From Saccharothrix syringae (lineage in GTDB: Bacteria > Actinomycetota > Actinomycetes > Mycobacteriales > Pseudonocardiaceae), in contig NZ_CP034550.1 in NCBI RefSeq assembly GCF_009498035.1, forward strand, positions 1,674,001 through 1,738,000: DNA of 64,000 bases, in the 5' to 3' direction. This document shows, one piece after another, positions 51,514 through 59,096 of this stretch (its first letter is position 1; the number at the start of each line of letters is the position of its first letter). The position numbers were made by a program, and so were the translations under genes. The notes under the pieces were generated by a model. The model was not told where the DNA came from and did no database searches. It saw nothing but the letters and a program-made list of their open reading frames with translations.

Positions 51514-52381
51514 CCCGGCGGATGAACGCGAGCACCCGTCCGGTGAACGCGTCGCGCTCGTCCGCCCGCAGGGAGGGGTGGTGCCCCAGCTCGGGCAGCA
51601 CCCCCACCTCGGCCGCGGGCAGCGGCGCCCGGAGCCGGTCCGCGGCGGCGACCGGGTCGTGCACGGCGCTGCGCCCGGCGAACACCGCCAGCACCGGCAC
51701 CCGCAGGGACCGGATGGCGTCCTCGGCGGGGCGGGTCTGGAAGGGCAGGCGCGCCCGGTAGGTGCGGATCGCGGTGAGCACCAGCCGGGTGTCCGGCCGG
51801 TCGAGCAGGTCCGCGCCCGCGGCCCGGCGCAGCCACCGCCGCCACAGCCACTCCCGGTCGACGAGCGCGGCCACCGCACCGTGCAGCACCAGCCGGCGGG
51901 AGAACCCCGCGGTCACGGCGGTGGGGTCGAGCAGGCTGATCGAGGCGAGCCGGTCCGGCGCGTGGATCGCCTGGTTGACCGCGTGCCAGCCGCCGGTGGA
52001 GCCGCCCACCAGGTGCACCCCGGTCAGGCCCAGGCGGTCGAGCACGTCGTCGAGGCACGCCGCCCGGTCGCGGTGGTCGACCAGCGGCGCGGTCTGCACG
52101 CTGCGACCCGCCTCGCCCAGCGTGTCGACCGCGTGGACGGGGTGGTGCGCCGCGAACGCCGGGATCAGGTCCGCCAGGGAGGCCGTGGTGGCCATGAGCC
52201 CGGGCAGCAGCACCAGCGGCGGCGCGTCACCACTCCCGAAGCGGTAGACCCGGGTCGTGCCGTGCCGGGTGTCGACGTCGTGCACGGCGTCCGGCGCCGG
52301 GCACTCCGCCATCGCCCGCTCGTAGGCCGCGGAGTACCGCGCCCGAGCCGCCTCGTCCCTGAACCCGCCAACGCCCTTCAT
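51449..52381 (-). CDS. alpha/beta-fold hydrolase
   Basis: The 310-residue protein has the hydrolase fold with nucleophile elbow VGGSTGGWHAVN (Ser in GGSTGG), an early LVLLPGLMATTAS oxyanion segment, and a late LPELGHHPSLR with the catalytic His. There is an internal acid candidate in VLAVFAGRSAVHD. ATG 52381 has GGGAAGGGGG upstream. Substrate unknown. It is divergent from the AraC-type pseudogene, so the regulator may once have controlled it. The 3' end overlaps metF by 65 nt. Confidence 0.85.
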   Translation of the reverse strand: MKGVGGFRDEAARARYSAAYERAMAECPAPDAVHDVDTRHGTTRVYRFGSGDAPPLVLLPGLMATTASLADLIPAFAAHHPVHAVDTLGEAGRSVQTAPLVDHRDRAACLDDVLDRLGLTGVHLVGGSTGGWHAVNQAIHAPDRLASISLLDPTAVTAGFSRRLVLHGAVAALVDREWLWRRWLRRAAGADLLDRPDTRLVLTAIRTYRARLPFQTRPAEDAIRSLRVPVLAVFAGRSAVHDPVAAADRLRAPLPAAEVGVLPELGHHPSLRADERDAFTGRVLAFIRRVTRERAPGPADRPPRASPSTG

Positions 52382-52461
52382 CGGCGACCCCCTTCCCTCG
52401 GTTGCACGAGACGCTATGAAGGGGCGGGGGCCTTCGTCTTGGACGAATGGAAGGGGGACCG

Positions 52462-53266
52462 GTGGCCGACTGGAGCCTGGTGGTGCCGCGCCGGGAGGTC
52501 GAGCGGGTGGCGGCGGAGCGGGCCTTCGGCCGCCCGGACCCCCGGTTGGCCGGGCACGTCCTCGACTACGCCGCGCAGGACCAGCCGCCGACGGGTCCGG
52601 TGGCCTGGCGGGTGGCCCCGCTCGCGGCTGTCACCGTGGTGCTCGACCTGGCCGCGCCGGACCGCCGCTCGCCCACCGGGCGGGTGCTGCCCGCCTCGCC
52701 GGTGCTGGGGCTGCGCGACCGACCGCTGGAGGTGGTGCAGGAGGGCGCCTGCCGCGACGTCACCGTCGCGCTGACGCCGGCGGGCGCCCACGCCCTGTTC
52801 GGCGTGCCCCTGCGGGAGCTGGCCAACGAGGTCACCGCCCTGGCCGACCTGCTGGGCCGGGAGGCGGCGCTGCTGCTCGAAAGGCTCGCCGAGGCGCCGG
52901 GCCGGCCCGCGCGGTTCCGGGTCCTGGACGCCTGGCTGGGGCCGCGCCTGGACGCCGGCCCGGAGCAGGCCGGGCCGGTGCGGTGGGCGTGGCGGCGGGT
53001 GATGGCCTCGGGCGGGCGGGTGCGCGTGGACCGGCTCGCCGCCGAGGTCGGCTGGACCCGGCAGCACCTGACCAGCCGGTTCCGCGAGCAGGTCGGGCTC
53101 ACGCCCAAGGCGGCGGCCCGGGTGGCGCGCCTGCACCGGGCCGTGTCGCTGCCGACCCGGCCGGTGCCGGGAGGTCGCGGCGAGGTGCGGTTGCGCGGAC
53201 CAGCCGCGCCTCAACCGCGAGTTCCGCGCGCTGACCGGGTACACCCCCGCCGAGCGGTGGGTGTGA
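52462..53266 (+). pseudogene. AraC-family regulator, frameshifted near the C-terminus
   Basis: GTG 52462 (after GGAAGGGGGACC) opens a regulator frame, with an N-terminal AraC-like domain and the first helix-turn-helix (VDRLAAEVGWTRQHLTSRFR) followed by ARVARLHRAVSLPTRP. At about 53150-53165 the frame is lost. The second helix-turn-helix appears in the +1 frame as CREVAARCGCADQPRLNREF, then RALTGYTPAERWV and TGA 53264-53266. One extra nucleotide (or two missing) explains it. Read without repair, the frame continues into nonsense past 53700. Either the gene is decaying or the assembly has an indel here. Confidence 0.8.
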
Positions 53267-53271
53267 TGGCG

Positions 53272-53635
53272 TCAGGCGCCGAGCCTGCGCTCGGTGGCCG
53301 ACTCCAGCGCCACGGCCAGCCGGTTGAGCCCGTTGACGCCGATGATCAGCGCCGGCGGGTCGGCCGGCTCCTTCTCGGTGAACGCCGCGTCCGCCCGCGC
53401 CCACAGCTCGGCGGGCACGCCGTGCTCGCCCATCCGGGTGACCGCGTCGGTCAGCCCCATGGCCACCCGCTCGGTCCCGGTGAAGAAGGTGGACTCCCGC
53501 CACGCCGAGACGGCGAACAGCCGCCGACGTCCTCACCCGCCCCCACCGCGTCGGTGGAGTGCACGTCCACGCAGAACGCGCACCCGTCATCAGGCGGTAT
53601 GCCTCGGGCGCCACCGCGGGGAACCCCATCCCCAT
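53272..53635 (-). pseudogene. carboxymuconolactone decarboxylase/AhpD-like gene, degraded
   Basis: Pieces of one protein lie in different frames. MGMGFPAVAPEAYRLMTG starts at ATG 53635. GCAFCVDVHSTDAVGAGEDV, the CxxC-to-His signature of the family, follows in another frame. Then RLFAVSAWRESTFFTGTERV and AMGLTDAVTRMGEHGVPAEL to the end lie in a third shift. The usual 20 or so residues between the first two pieces are missing, so there is an internal deletion as well as two frame changes. A 64-residue tail frame (53272-53466) survives. This looks like real decay, next to the frameshifted AraC gene. Confidence 0.75.
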
Positions 53636-53675
53636 GCCGGGGGGACGAGGCGACCGGGGCGGGTGTGACAGCCGG

Positions 53676-54326
53676 TCAGGAGACGAGGCCGCGCCGGTGC
53701 GACACGACGGCCAGGACCAGCACGATCAGCGCCGCGCCGCCGGTCAGCCCGGCGACCAGCATGGCCCAGCCGAAGTAGGACACGGAGTTCGGTCCGGCGT
53801 ACCGCACGGTCGCGGTGAGCATCGACGCCTGGCCCGGCTTCGGGGTCCACCCGATCGTGGCGTTGTCCTCTTCTCGCCCGTTCGTGTCGACGACCTCGCC
53901 CGGGAAGCTGATCTTCACCTGGATGTCGGCCCGCTCCGGCGGCACCTGGGTCAGGTCCACCGACCCCGACAGCGTCACCAGGTCGCCCGAGCGCCGGAAG
54001 GTCAGCTGGTACCGGCTGGACGACGCGCTGGTGGCCACCGACAGGGCCCTGACCTCGTCGAAGGTCAGCGCGCTGAACGACAGCTGCGTGCCCACGTAGT
54101 CGTCGAGCTGGTACGGCTTGGTGGTCACCCGGCCGGCCAGCTCCTCGGGCACCTTCAGCTGCGGGCCGGGGTCGTTGTCCCTGGTGGGCGGCGTGGCGGC
54201 GGTGATCTCGCCGGACACCCGGTCGTCCTGCGACACCGCCATGGCGGCGTGCAGCCGGACGCACCCCGTCAGCGTGAACGCCGCGAGGAGGAGCACGGGC
54301 AGGAGGAGCGCGGATGCCCTGGGCAC
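53676..54326 (-). CDS. lppM: LppM-like lipoprotein (DUF3153)
   Basis: The 216-residue protein has a signal peptide with lipobox TLTGC (LLLAAFTLTGCVRLHA), so it is exported and lipid-modified. A beta-rich exterior domain follows (DDRVSGEITAATPP; ATSASSSRYQLTFRRSGDLV). A C-terminal membrane helix (SVSYFGWAMLVAGLTGGAAL) leads to a short cytoplasmic tail RRGLVS. It matches M. tuberculosis LppM (Rv2171), which takes part in phagosome events. In a non-pathogen the role is unknown. GTG 54326 has a weak AGGA upstream. The gene is divergent from the DUF885 gene. Confidence 0.85.
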   Translation of the reverse strand: MPRASALLLPVLLLAAFTLTGCVRLHAAMAVSQDDRVSGEITAATPPTRDNDPGPQLKVPEELAGRVTTKPYQLDDYVGTQLSFSALTFDEVRALSVATSASSSRYQLTFRRSGDLVTLSGSVDLTQVPPERADIQVKISFPGEVVDTNGREEDNATIGWTPKPGQASMLTATVRYAGPNSVSYFGWAMLVAGLTGGAALIVLVLAVVSHRRGLVS

Positions 54327-54418
54327 GCGATCATCCTGCCGGCAGCGGTCAAAAGTTGACCGGCGGGACACGGTCGTGAGCCTGGCTAAGTACCTGTCGG
54401 GGGGATGCGACCCGCAGG

Positions 54419-54424
54419 TAACGT
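54419..54424 (+). promoter_or_regulatory. candidate -10 box, leaderless DUF885 gene
   Basis: TAACGT lies 7 nt before the ATG at 54432. Confidence 0.4.
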
Positions 54425-54431
54425 GCGGCGC

Positions 54432-56111
54432 ATGGCAACCTCCCCCGCCGGCGTGCACGGCATCAGCAACCAGTTCGTGGCCGACACCGCGGCCGCGGAC
54501 CCGTTGACCGCGACCTTCATCGGCAAGCCCGGCCACGACGACCGGCTGACCGACTTCTCGCCGGAGGGGCACGCCGCCCGCCTGGAGCTGGCCAGGCGGG
54601 CGCTCGCCGAGGTCGCGGCCGCCGAGCCCGCGGACGGGTCGGAGGTCGACGCCAAGGCCGTGTTCCTGGAGCGGGTGGGCCTGGAGGTCGAGCTGCACGA
54701 GGCCGGCCTCACCGCGAGCAACCTCAACGTCATCGCCAGCCCCGTGCAGTCGCTGCGCGAGGTGTTCGACCTGATGCCCACCGAGACCGCCGACGACTGG
54801 GCCGTGATCGCCAAGCGCCTGGCCGCCGTGCCGGAGGCGCTGGCCGGCCTGCGCGCGGGCCTGGCCCACGCCGCCGACGGCGGCCGGGTGGCGGCGCTGC
54901 GCCAGGTCACCAGGGTCGCCGCGCAGTGCGACACGTGGTCGGGCCGCGCGGGCGGCGGCTCGTTCTTCGCCCGGATGGTCGCCGGCGCGCCCGCCGGGGC
55001 CGCGCTGCGCACCGACCTGGAGGCGGGCGCGACCGCCGCGGCCCAGGCGTACGGCGACTTCGCCGACTTCCTGCGCGCGGACCTCGCGCCCCGGGCACCG
55101 GAGAAGGACGCGGTCGGCGAGGACGTCTACCGGCTCCAGTCGCGCTACTTCACCGGCTCCCGCCTCGACCTGGCCGAGGCGTACGAGTGGGGCTGGGCCG
55201 AGTTCGCCCGCGTCGAGACCGAGATGAAGCAGGTCGCGAACCGCATCGAGCCGGGCGCCACGCTCGCCGGTGCCGCCGCCGCGCTGGACGCGAACCCCCG
55301 CTACCTGGTGCGCGGCAAGGACGGTCTCCAGGCGTGGATGCAGGACCTGTCGGACAAGGCGCTGCTGGACGTGCGCGGCGTGCACTTCGACCTGCCCGAC
55401 GAGCTGATGCGCCTGGAGTGCCGCATCGCGCCGCCCGGCGGCGGCGTCGGCGCCTACTACACCGGCCCCACCCCGGACTTCTCCCGGCCGGGCCGCATGT
55501 GGTGGTCCGTGCCCGCGGACAAGGAGGAGTTCTCCACCTGGCGCGAGGTCAGCACCGTCTACCACGAGGGCGTGCCGGGCCACCACCTCCAGGTCGCCAC
55601 GGCCGTGCACCAGGCGGAGAAGCTGAACGAGTTCCAGCGCCTGCTGTGCTGGGTGTCCGGCCACGGCGAGGGCTGGGCGCTCTACGCCGAGCGGCTGATG
55701 CGCGAGCTGGGCTACCTGGAGGACGACGGCGACCTGCTGGGCATGCTCGACGCGCACCTGTTCCGCGCCGCCCGCGTGATCATCGACATCGGCATGCACC
55801 TGGAGCTGGAGATCCCGAAGGGCACCGGCTTCCACGAGGGCGAGCGCTGGACCCCGGAGCTGGGCCTGGAGTTCATGCTGACCCGTACCATCACCGACCC
55901 GGCCCACGTGCGCGACGAGATCGACCGCTACCTGGGCTGGCCCGGCCAGGCGCCGTCGTACAAGCTCGGCGAACGGCTCTGGCTGGCCGCCCGCGACGAG
56001 GCCCGCGCGCGCCACGGCGCGTCGTTCGACCTCAAGACCTTCCACTCCCGCGCCTTGGAGATGGGGGCCATGGGGCTGGACACTCTTCGTGAACGGCTCG
56101 CGCAGATCTGA
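54432..56111 (+). CDS. DUF885 family zinc-peptidase-like protein
   Basis: The 559-residue protein has no signal peptide and is largely helical. The zinc motif is visible as VYHEGVPGHHLQVAT (HEGxPGHH), with HGEGWALYAERLM about 50 residues later, which would give the third ligand. These are the marks of DUF885 proteins, distantly related to M32/gluzincin carboxypeptidases. ATG 54432 (MATSPAGVHG) is used. Another in-frame start lies at 54405. Function is probably peptide degradation, inferred from motif only. Confidence 0.87.
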   Translation: MATSPAGVHGISNQFVADTAAADPLTATFIGKPGHDDRLTDFSPEGHAARLELARRALAEVAAAEPADGSEVDAKAVFLERVGLEVELHEAGLTASNLNVIASPVQSLREVFDLMPTETADDWAVIAKRLAAVPEALAGLRAGLAHAADGGRVAALRQVTRVAAQCDTWSGRAGGGSFFARMVAGAPAGAALRTDLEAGATAAAQAYGDFADFLRADLAPRAPEKDAVGEDVYRLQSRYFTGSRLDLAEAYEWGWAEFARVETEMKQVANRIEPGATLAGAAAALDANPRYLVRGKDGLQAWMQDLSDKALLDVRGVHFDLPDELMRLECRIAPPGGGVGAYYTGPTPDFSRPGRMWWSVPADKEEFSTWREVSTVYHEGVPGHHLQVATAVHQAEKLNEFQRLLCWVSGHGEGWALYAERLMRELGYLEDDGDLLGMLDAHLFRAARVIIDIGMHLELEIPKGTGFHEGERWTPELGLEFMLTRTITDPAHVRDEIDRYLGWPGQAPSYKLGERLWLAARDEARARHGASFDLKTFHSRALEMGAMGLDTLRERLAQI

Positions 56112-56194
56112 CCCGGACGGACGAGCGGAGCGGGGGCCTCACGACGAGGTCACCCGCTCCGGGGTTGAATGGGCGGGCGAGGAGAGGGGGAGGG

Positions 56195-56830
56195 ATGACC
56201 AGACGTCCCGTGCGGTCCGCGCTCGGCGCGGTGCTGGCCGGCGCGCTGCTGCTCGGCGCGTCCCCGGTGGTCGCGCAGGCGCAGCCCGGCGCCGTCGCGG
56301 ACCGGGACCAGTGGCGCATCCGGCAGGACATCGTGGACCACGCGCTGCGCGAGGTCGGCCAGCGCGAGGGCAGGGGGAACTACTACCCGCAGAAGTACCA
56401 GGACGCCGGCGGCCCGGGCGTGCTGCGCCCGGCCGAGTGGTGCGGCGTGTTCGTCAACTGGGCCTGGACCACCGCGGGCGTGCCCGTCCGGCCGTCCATG
56501 CGGCCCGAGGCGGGCGCGTCGGTGCTCGACCAGGGCCACTGGGCGACCTACTGGCAGAAGTGGGGCCGGGCCAACGGCCGCTGGAAGGACATCGGCGAGC
56601 GGGAGGTGGCGCCCGGTGACGCGGTGGTCTACGGCAACTACCCGGACATGCACGCGCACGTCGGCCTCGTGGTCGAGGTGAAGTACGACCGGACCGGCCG
56701 CAAGGCCACGCACGTCCGCACGGTCGAGGGCAACTTCGGCGACCGGGTCGTCTACTCCAAGCTGCGCCCGATCGACGGCCTCAACGCGGGCCGGTTCCTC
56801 AAGGCGACGGGTTTCGTCTCGCCGTTCTGA
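56195..56830 (+). CDS. secreted CHAP-domain protein
   Basis: ATG 56195 follows GGGGAGGG immediately, a very strong ribosome binding site. A signal peptide (VRSALGAVLAGALLLGASPV, cleavage near AQAQP) leads to a CHAP amidase/peptidase domain (about 45-205). EWCGVFVNWAW contains the catalytic Cys, and HAHVGLVVEV the His. An Asn or Glu lies in VEGNFGD. Such proteins cut peptidoglycan or act as amidases. The 211-residue length is complete, with no extra anchor. A terminator follows. Confidence 0.85.
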   Translation: MTRRPVRSALGAVLAGALLLGASPVVAQAQPGAVADRDQWRIRQDIVDHALREVGQREGRGNYYPQKYQDAGGPGVLRPAEWCGVFVNWAWTTAGVPVRPSMRPEAGASVLDQGHWATYWQKWGRANGRWKDIGEREVAPGDAVVYGNYPDMHAHVGLVVEVKYDRTGRKATHVRTVEGNFGDRVVYSKLRPIDGLNAGRFLKATGFVSPF

Positions 56831-56839
56831 AGCCGGTGC

Positions 56840-56877
56840 GAGGGGGCGGGCGGTCCACCGGGACCGCCCGCCCCCTC
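56840..56877. terminator. hairpin after the CHAP gene
   Basis: Perfect 17-nt arms (56840-56856 and 56861-56877) enclose an ACCG loop. The right arm reaches into the stop codon of the convergent GNAT gene, so one stem serves both strands. Confidence 0.8.
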
Positions 56878-57436
56878 ATGCCACGGGCAGCGCGCGACCC
56901 AGCACGGCGAACGGCCGCGGGTCGCCGGTGAACTGGTAGTGCCGCAGCACGTCCACGAACCCCACCCGGCGGTAGAGCCGCCACGCCTTGCTCGGTCCCT
57001 CCGGTGTGGACAGCAGCACCCGCGAGTTGGGCACGCCCGAGAGCAGGTTGCGCAGCAGCTGCTCGCCGATGCCGCGGCCCTGCGCGTCGGGCAGCACGTG
57101 CAGCTCGGTCAGCTCGAAGTAGTCGCGCATCCACTCCTCGACCGCGGTGGGCCCGGCGACCATGGTGAGGCCGTGGCGCACCTGCTCGTGCCACCACTGG
57201 CCGACCGCGCCGCGGTAGCCGTAGCCGATGCCGACCAGCTCGTCCCGCTCGCCGAGGGCGGCCACGCACCGCCAGCCGTCGCGCAGCATGTGCGCCAGCC
57301 ACATGGGGGCGCGCTGCTCGGCCGTGCCGGGCGGGTAGTTCATCGCGCTGACGTAGAGCGCCAGCGCCTCGCCCAGCCGGGCGTTGAGCTCGCGGGCGGA
57401 CAGCTCCACCAGCCGCCGCGACGGTGCGGCGGTCAC
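56876..57436 (-). CDS. GNAT-family N-acetyltransferase
   Basis: The 186-residue protein has the GNAT core, with the acetyl-CoA loop in LPDAQGRGIGEQLLRNLL (Q/RxxGxG/A) and ELHVLPD before it. An N-terminal helical part (about 1-60, ELNARLGEALALYVSAM) precedes it, and the C-terminal VGFVDVLRHYQFTGDPRPFA follows. GTG 57436 overlaps the YbaK gene stop in GTGA, so both are coupled. The substrate cannot be named. Confidence 0.85.
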   Translation of the reverse strand: MTAAPSRRLVELSARELNARLGEALALYVSAMNYPPGTAEQRAPMWLAHMLRDGWRCVAALGERDELVGIGYGYRGAVGQWWHEQVRHGLTMVAGPTAVEEWMRDYFELTELHVLPDAQGRGIGEQLLRNLLSGVPNSRVLLSTPEGPSKAWRLYRRVGFVDVLRHYQFTGDPRPFAVLGRALPVA

Positions 57437-57933
57437 CGGGCGACCGCCGCGGGCGTGCCGCCGGTCAGCTCGACCAGGCCCGCGAACGTGGTCGGGTAGA
57501 CCGCGTGCGGGTGCCCGGCCGCGGCCCACACCACGTCGTACCGCGCCAACGCGGTGTCGACGAAGGTCCGCAGCGGCGCGGGGTGCCCGATCGGCGAGAC
57601 GCCGCCGATCACCTGGCCGGTGTGCTCGCGCACGAACGCGGGCGCGGCGCGCTCCACCCGGTCGACGCCCGCGAGCCCGGCCAGCAGCTCCTGGTCCGCG
57701 CGGTGCGCGCCGGAGGTGAGCACGAGCAGGGGCGCGGCCACGCCGTCGCGGACCGCGGCGAACACGAGGCTGTTGGCGATCGCGCCCACCGGCACGCCCA
57801 CCGCCGCGGCCGCCTCGGCGGCGGTGCGGACGGCGTCGGCCAGCACGCGGATGCCGTCCGCCGACTCGTGGTGGCCGGCCTCGCACAGGGCGGCGGCCAC
57901 CTTGCGGATGCCGGGGTGGTCGAGTGCGCTCAC
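57433..57933 (-). CDS. YbaK/EbsC family aminoacyl-tRNA deacylase-like protein
   Basis: The 166-residue protein matches the YbaK/prolyl-tRNA-editing fold. It shows AAAAVGVPVGAIANSLVF, LVLTSGAHRADQE, and a C-terminal PIGHPAPLRTFVDTAL with the conserved GH segment. It probably hydrolyses mischarged tRNA. GTG 57933 has no good ribosome binding site. The gene is divergent from a SOS-type operon at 58117, and a LexA box lies between the two starts. Confidence 0.87.
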   Translation of the reverse strand: MSALDHPGIRKVAAALCEAGHHESADGIRVLADAVRTAAEAAAAVGVPVGAIANSLVFAAVRDGVAAPLLVLTSGAHRADQELLAGLAGVDRVERAAPAFVREHTGQVIGGVSPIGHPAPLRTFVDTALARYDVVWAAAGHPHAVYPTTFAGLVELTGGTPAAVAR

Positions 57934-57998
57934 CCGTTCATGAGACCACGCGCGCCCGGCTTGAGGAGTGCCGGGCTCGCAGGATAGGCTTGCGGGGC

Positions 57999-58014
57999 TC
58001 GAACGTCTGTTCGA
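57999..58014 (+). promoter_or_regulatory. LexA-type SOS box
   Basis: TCGAACGTCTGTTCGA is an exact match to the actinobacterial SOS box TCGAAC-N4-GTTCGA. It lies 103 nt before the small gene at 58117 and 66 nt before the divergent YbaK start (57933). Confidence 0.75.
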
Positions 58015-58021
58015 GCTATGC

Positions 58022-58058
58022 CTTGGCGGTGGGGCGGGGGAAGCGCCCCACCGCCAAG
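58022..58058 (+). other. 15-bp hairpin in the SOS-operon leader
   Basis: CTTGGCGGTGGGGCG and its complement flank a 7-nt GGGGAAG loop just downstream of the LexA box. It may be a terminator or attenuator of the leader. No U-tract follows. Confidence 0.45.
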
Positions 58059-58116
58059 TGCCGCCGTCTCCCCGCGGCGGTCGTCGCTGTCCCGACGCCG
58101 CGAGGAGGCCGCGAGA

Positions 58117-58276
58117 GTGACTTCGACCTTCCCCCTCCAGCCCCGGCCGGCGTCGGCGGTCCGCCCGCGCCCCGGCGCGGGCCCGGACCCCTTCCCGTGC
58201 GGCAGACGACCTGGTGCGCCTGGTGGCGCGGTTCACCGAGCAGGCCGACGAGATCACGTACGAGGACACACTGTGA
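58117..58276 (+). pseudogene. small gene with apparent frameshift, upstream of a mycothiol-type enzyme
   Basis: GTG 58117 has GAGGAGG about 8 nt upstream and opens MTSTFPLQPRPASAVRPRPG. A second frame ends DDLVRLVARFTEQADEITYE-DTL at TGA 58274-58276 with good codon bias, and that TGA overlaps the next gene in GTGA. The two parts need one extra nucleotide between about 58180 and 58205 to join. No start exists for the second frame alone. The gene is either broken or mis-assembled. It would encode about 52 residues of unknown function. Confidence 0.55.
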
Positions 58277-59034
58277 GCAGGGGACTGGTCGCCTACGACC
58301 GCCTGATCGACGTCGTGGAACTGGAAGCCGAACGCCTGGCCGACGCCGCGCGGGGGCAGCGCCCCGAGCGGCAGGTGCCCGCCTGCCCGGGGCTCAACCT
58401 CGGGGAGACGGCGCGGCACGTGGGCAGCACGTACCGGATGGTGTCGACCTGGCTGAGGGAAGGCAGCCAACCCCTGGTGTGGCAGCAGGACCCCGAGGAG
58501 GGCCAGTCGCTGCCGGAGTACGTGCGCGGCGGGGTGCGGGACCTCGTGCGCGCCCTGCGGGTGCACGAGCCCGACGACCCGTGCGAGACCTGGTGGCCCG
58601 CCGAGCGCAACCACCACTTCTGGGCGCGCCGCCTGGCGCACGAGTCGACCGTGCACCGGATGGACGTGCAGGCGGCGGCCGGGCTGCCGATCGACCCGGT
58701 GGACGACGACGTGGCCGAGGACGGCATCGACGAGGTGCTGTCGCTGTGGCTGGGGCACCGCCTGGACGTCATGGGCGTGCGCGGCACCCGGCCGGGTTCG
58801 GTCGCGATCGACGCGGGGAACCGGGTGTGGGTCGCGGTGGCCGGCCCGGAACCCGCCACCGCCCGGCTGGTCGCACCGGCCGAGGCCACCGCGGACGGCC
58901 GGGTGGCCGGCACCCCGATGCAGCTCTACCGCTGGCTGTGGGGCCGCATCCCGGACCGGGACCTGCCGCCCACCACCGGTGACCACGACGCCATCGCCCA
59001 GCTGTGGGCGCTGCTGCGGCTGGCCACCAAGTAG
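58273..59034 (+). CDS. maleylpyruvate isomerase-family (mycothiol-dependent type) protein
   Basis: The 253-residue protein has the DinB-like MDMPI fold: LDVVELEAERLADAA-type N-terminus, PACPGLNLGETARHVGSTY and WARRLAHESTVHRMDVQAAA, with the His residues that bind metal. A C-terminal MDMPI_C-type domain follows (SVAIDAGNRVWVAVAGPEPA). Members use mycothiol for isomerase or transfer reactions. GTG 58273 overlaps the stop of the small upstream frame. The LexA box upstream suggests DNA-damage control, an inference from position. Confidence 0.82.
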   Translation: MSRGLVAYDRLIDVVELEAERLADAARGQRPERQVPACPGLNLGETARHVGSTYRMVSTWLREGSQPLVWQQDPEEGQSLPEYVRGGVRDLVRALRVHEPDDPCETWWPAERNHHFWARRLAHESTVHRMDVQAAAGLPIDPVDDDVAEDGIDEVLSLWLGHRLDVMGVRGTRPGSVAIDAGNRVWVAVAGPEPATARLVAPAEATADGRVAGTPMQLYRWLWGRIPDRDLPPTTGDHDAIAQLWALLRLATK

Positions 59035-59036
59035 AC

Positions 59037-59082
59037 GTGCGCCCGCCGCCGGTTCCCGGACCCCACCCGGCGGCGGGCGCAC
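59037..59082. terminator. bidirectional terminator between the MDMPI and PhoD genes
   Basis: Perfect 16-nt arms (59037-59052 and 59067-59082) flank a 14-nt loop, directly after the MDMPI stop (59032-59034). Confidence 0.8.
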
Positions 59083-59096
59083 CCCACCTCGTTGTC

